DNA of 5,803 nt. Origin: Myxococcales bacterium. GTDB taxonomy: Bacteria; Myxococcota; Polyangia; Polyangiales; Polyangiaceae. A program made the translations under genes and the position numbers. Positions 5,305 to 5,803 of this stretch are shown piece by piece; within the stretch, counting starts at the first letter, position 1; every line of letters begins with the position of its first letter. The stretch is taken from the NCBI GenBank assembly GCA_020430865.1, contig JAGQIY010000155.1, forward strand, positions 1-5,803, in the 5' to 3' direction. The notes under the pieces were generated by a model. It was not told where the DNA came from. It made no database searches and saw nothing but the letters and a program-made list of their open reading frames with translations.

Positions 5305-5803
5305 ATGGCTAGCACCACAACGACCCCTGACGCTTTCGGTAACGCCCATCCCACGGCGGACGAGAGCTACTTGACCAACGAGCGGGGCCTCCGCTCTTGG
5401 ATCCTCACGCTGGACCACAAGCGAATCGGCGTGATGTACCTGATTGGCGTGCTCTGCTCCTTTGCCCTTGGCGGCTTCTTCGCGCTGATGGTTCGCACGG
5501 AGCTATTCACGCCGGGCAAGACGATCATCGAGGCGGACACCTACAATCAGATGTTCACGCTTCACGGCGCGGTGATGGTCTTCCTGGTCATCATCCCCGG
5601 CATCCCCGCCGCGCTGGGAAACTTCGTGCTGCCGATTCAGCTGGGCGCCAAGGACGTCGCCTTCCCGAGGTTGAACCTGTTCAGCTTCCACCTCTGGACC
5701 ATCGGCGCGCTGTTCCTCGTGCTGAGCATGTACATCAGCGCAGCCGACACCGGCTGGACCTTCTACACGCCCTACAGCACCACGACGACGACGGCGGTCA
5801 TCC
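5305..5803 (+). CDS. coxA: Cytochrome c oxidase subunit I, N-terminal part (runs off window end)
   Basis: This is the catalytic heme-copper subunit, which reduces O2 and pumps protons; only the first 166 residues are in the window. After a Thr-rich tail comes the conserved [12 protein letters not shown] entry to helix I (35-46, helix about 41-64), helix II starting TLHGAVM with His87, the expected ligand of low-spin heme a, and helix III from about residue 125. The D-channel entrance of A-family oxidases is intact: Asn106, Asp117 in GAKDVAFPR, and Asn124 have the same mutual spacing as N121, D132 and N139 of the Rhodobacter enzyme. The A1/A2 distinction (Glu in helix VI versus YS motif), the CuB ligands and the His-Tyr crosslink lie beyond the window. 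The ATG at 5305 follows coxB by six bases. Confidence 0.96.
   Translation, partial: MASTTTTPDAFGNAHPTADESYLTNERGLRSWILTLDHKRIGVMYLIGVLCSFALGGFFALMVRTELFTPGKTIIEADTYNQMFTLHGAVMVFLVIIPGIPAALGNFVLPIQLGAKDVAFPRLNLFSFHLWTIGALFLVLSMYISAADTGWTFYTPYSTTTTTAVI

Overview
The window is a dense run of co-directional (+ strand) genes from an aerobic respiratory chain. It runs from the tail of an Alternative Complex III (ACIII, act) gene set straight into a caa3-type cytochrome c oxidase (cox) gene set. Base composition is GC-rich with a strong preference for G/C at third codon positions. GC content, protein sequences and gene order fit a Myxococcota/deltaproteobacterium-like Gram-negative aerobe; this placement is inferred from general resemblance, not from a search.

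Layout: (1) 5-1237, one ORF that joins ActD (DUF3341 membrane protein) to ActE (monoheme cytochrome c). (2) 1252-2814, ActF, an NrfD-like polytopic membrane subunit with a long charged low-complexity N-terminal extension. (3) 2823-3368, a small unrecognised single-span membrane protein with a short conserved-looking core and a disordered Ala/Asp/Gly/Glu/Pro tail. (4) 3368-4288, a SCO1/SenC-type copper protein with a C-terminal membrane anchor. (5) 4285-5298, oxidase subunit II with a complete CuA site and a C-terminal heme c domain. (6) 5305-5803 onward, the N-terminal part of oxidase subunit I, cut by the window edge. Gaps are 14, 8 and 6 bases, and two junctions overlap (1 base and 4 bases). 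No internal terminator or promoter was seen, so one polycistronic transcript is likely.

How they work together: ACIII oxidises membrane quinol and passes electrons through its c-type hemes. The ActE-type heme c domain is the likely exit. The C-terminal heme c of CoxB is the likely entry to the oxidase, followed by CuA, heme a and the heme-copper centre of CoxA. The SCO protein is expected to help copper delivery to CuA. The fused c domain on CoxB and the adjacent gene sets suggest direct ACIII-to-caa3 electron transfer, as reported for ACIII/oxidase assemblies in other bacteria. actA, actB and actC are expected just upstream, and coxC and further oxidase genes just downstream, but neither region is visible.

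The core systems are known. The less ordinary parts are the ActD-ActE fusion, the roughly 124-residue charged extension on ActF, the unnamed small protein between actF and sco, and the recurrence of charged disordered segments in consecutive proteins.
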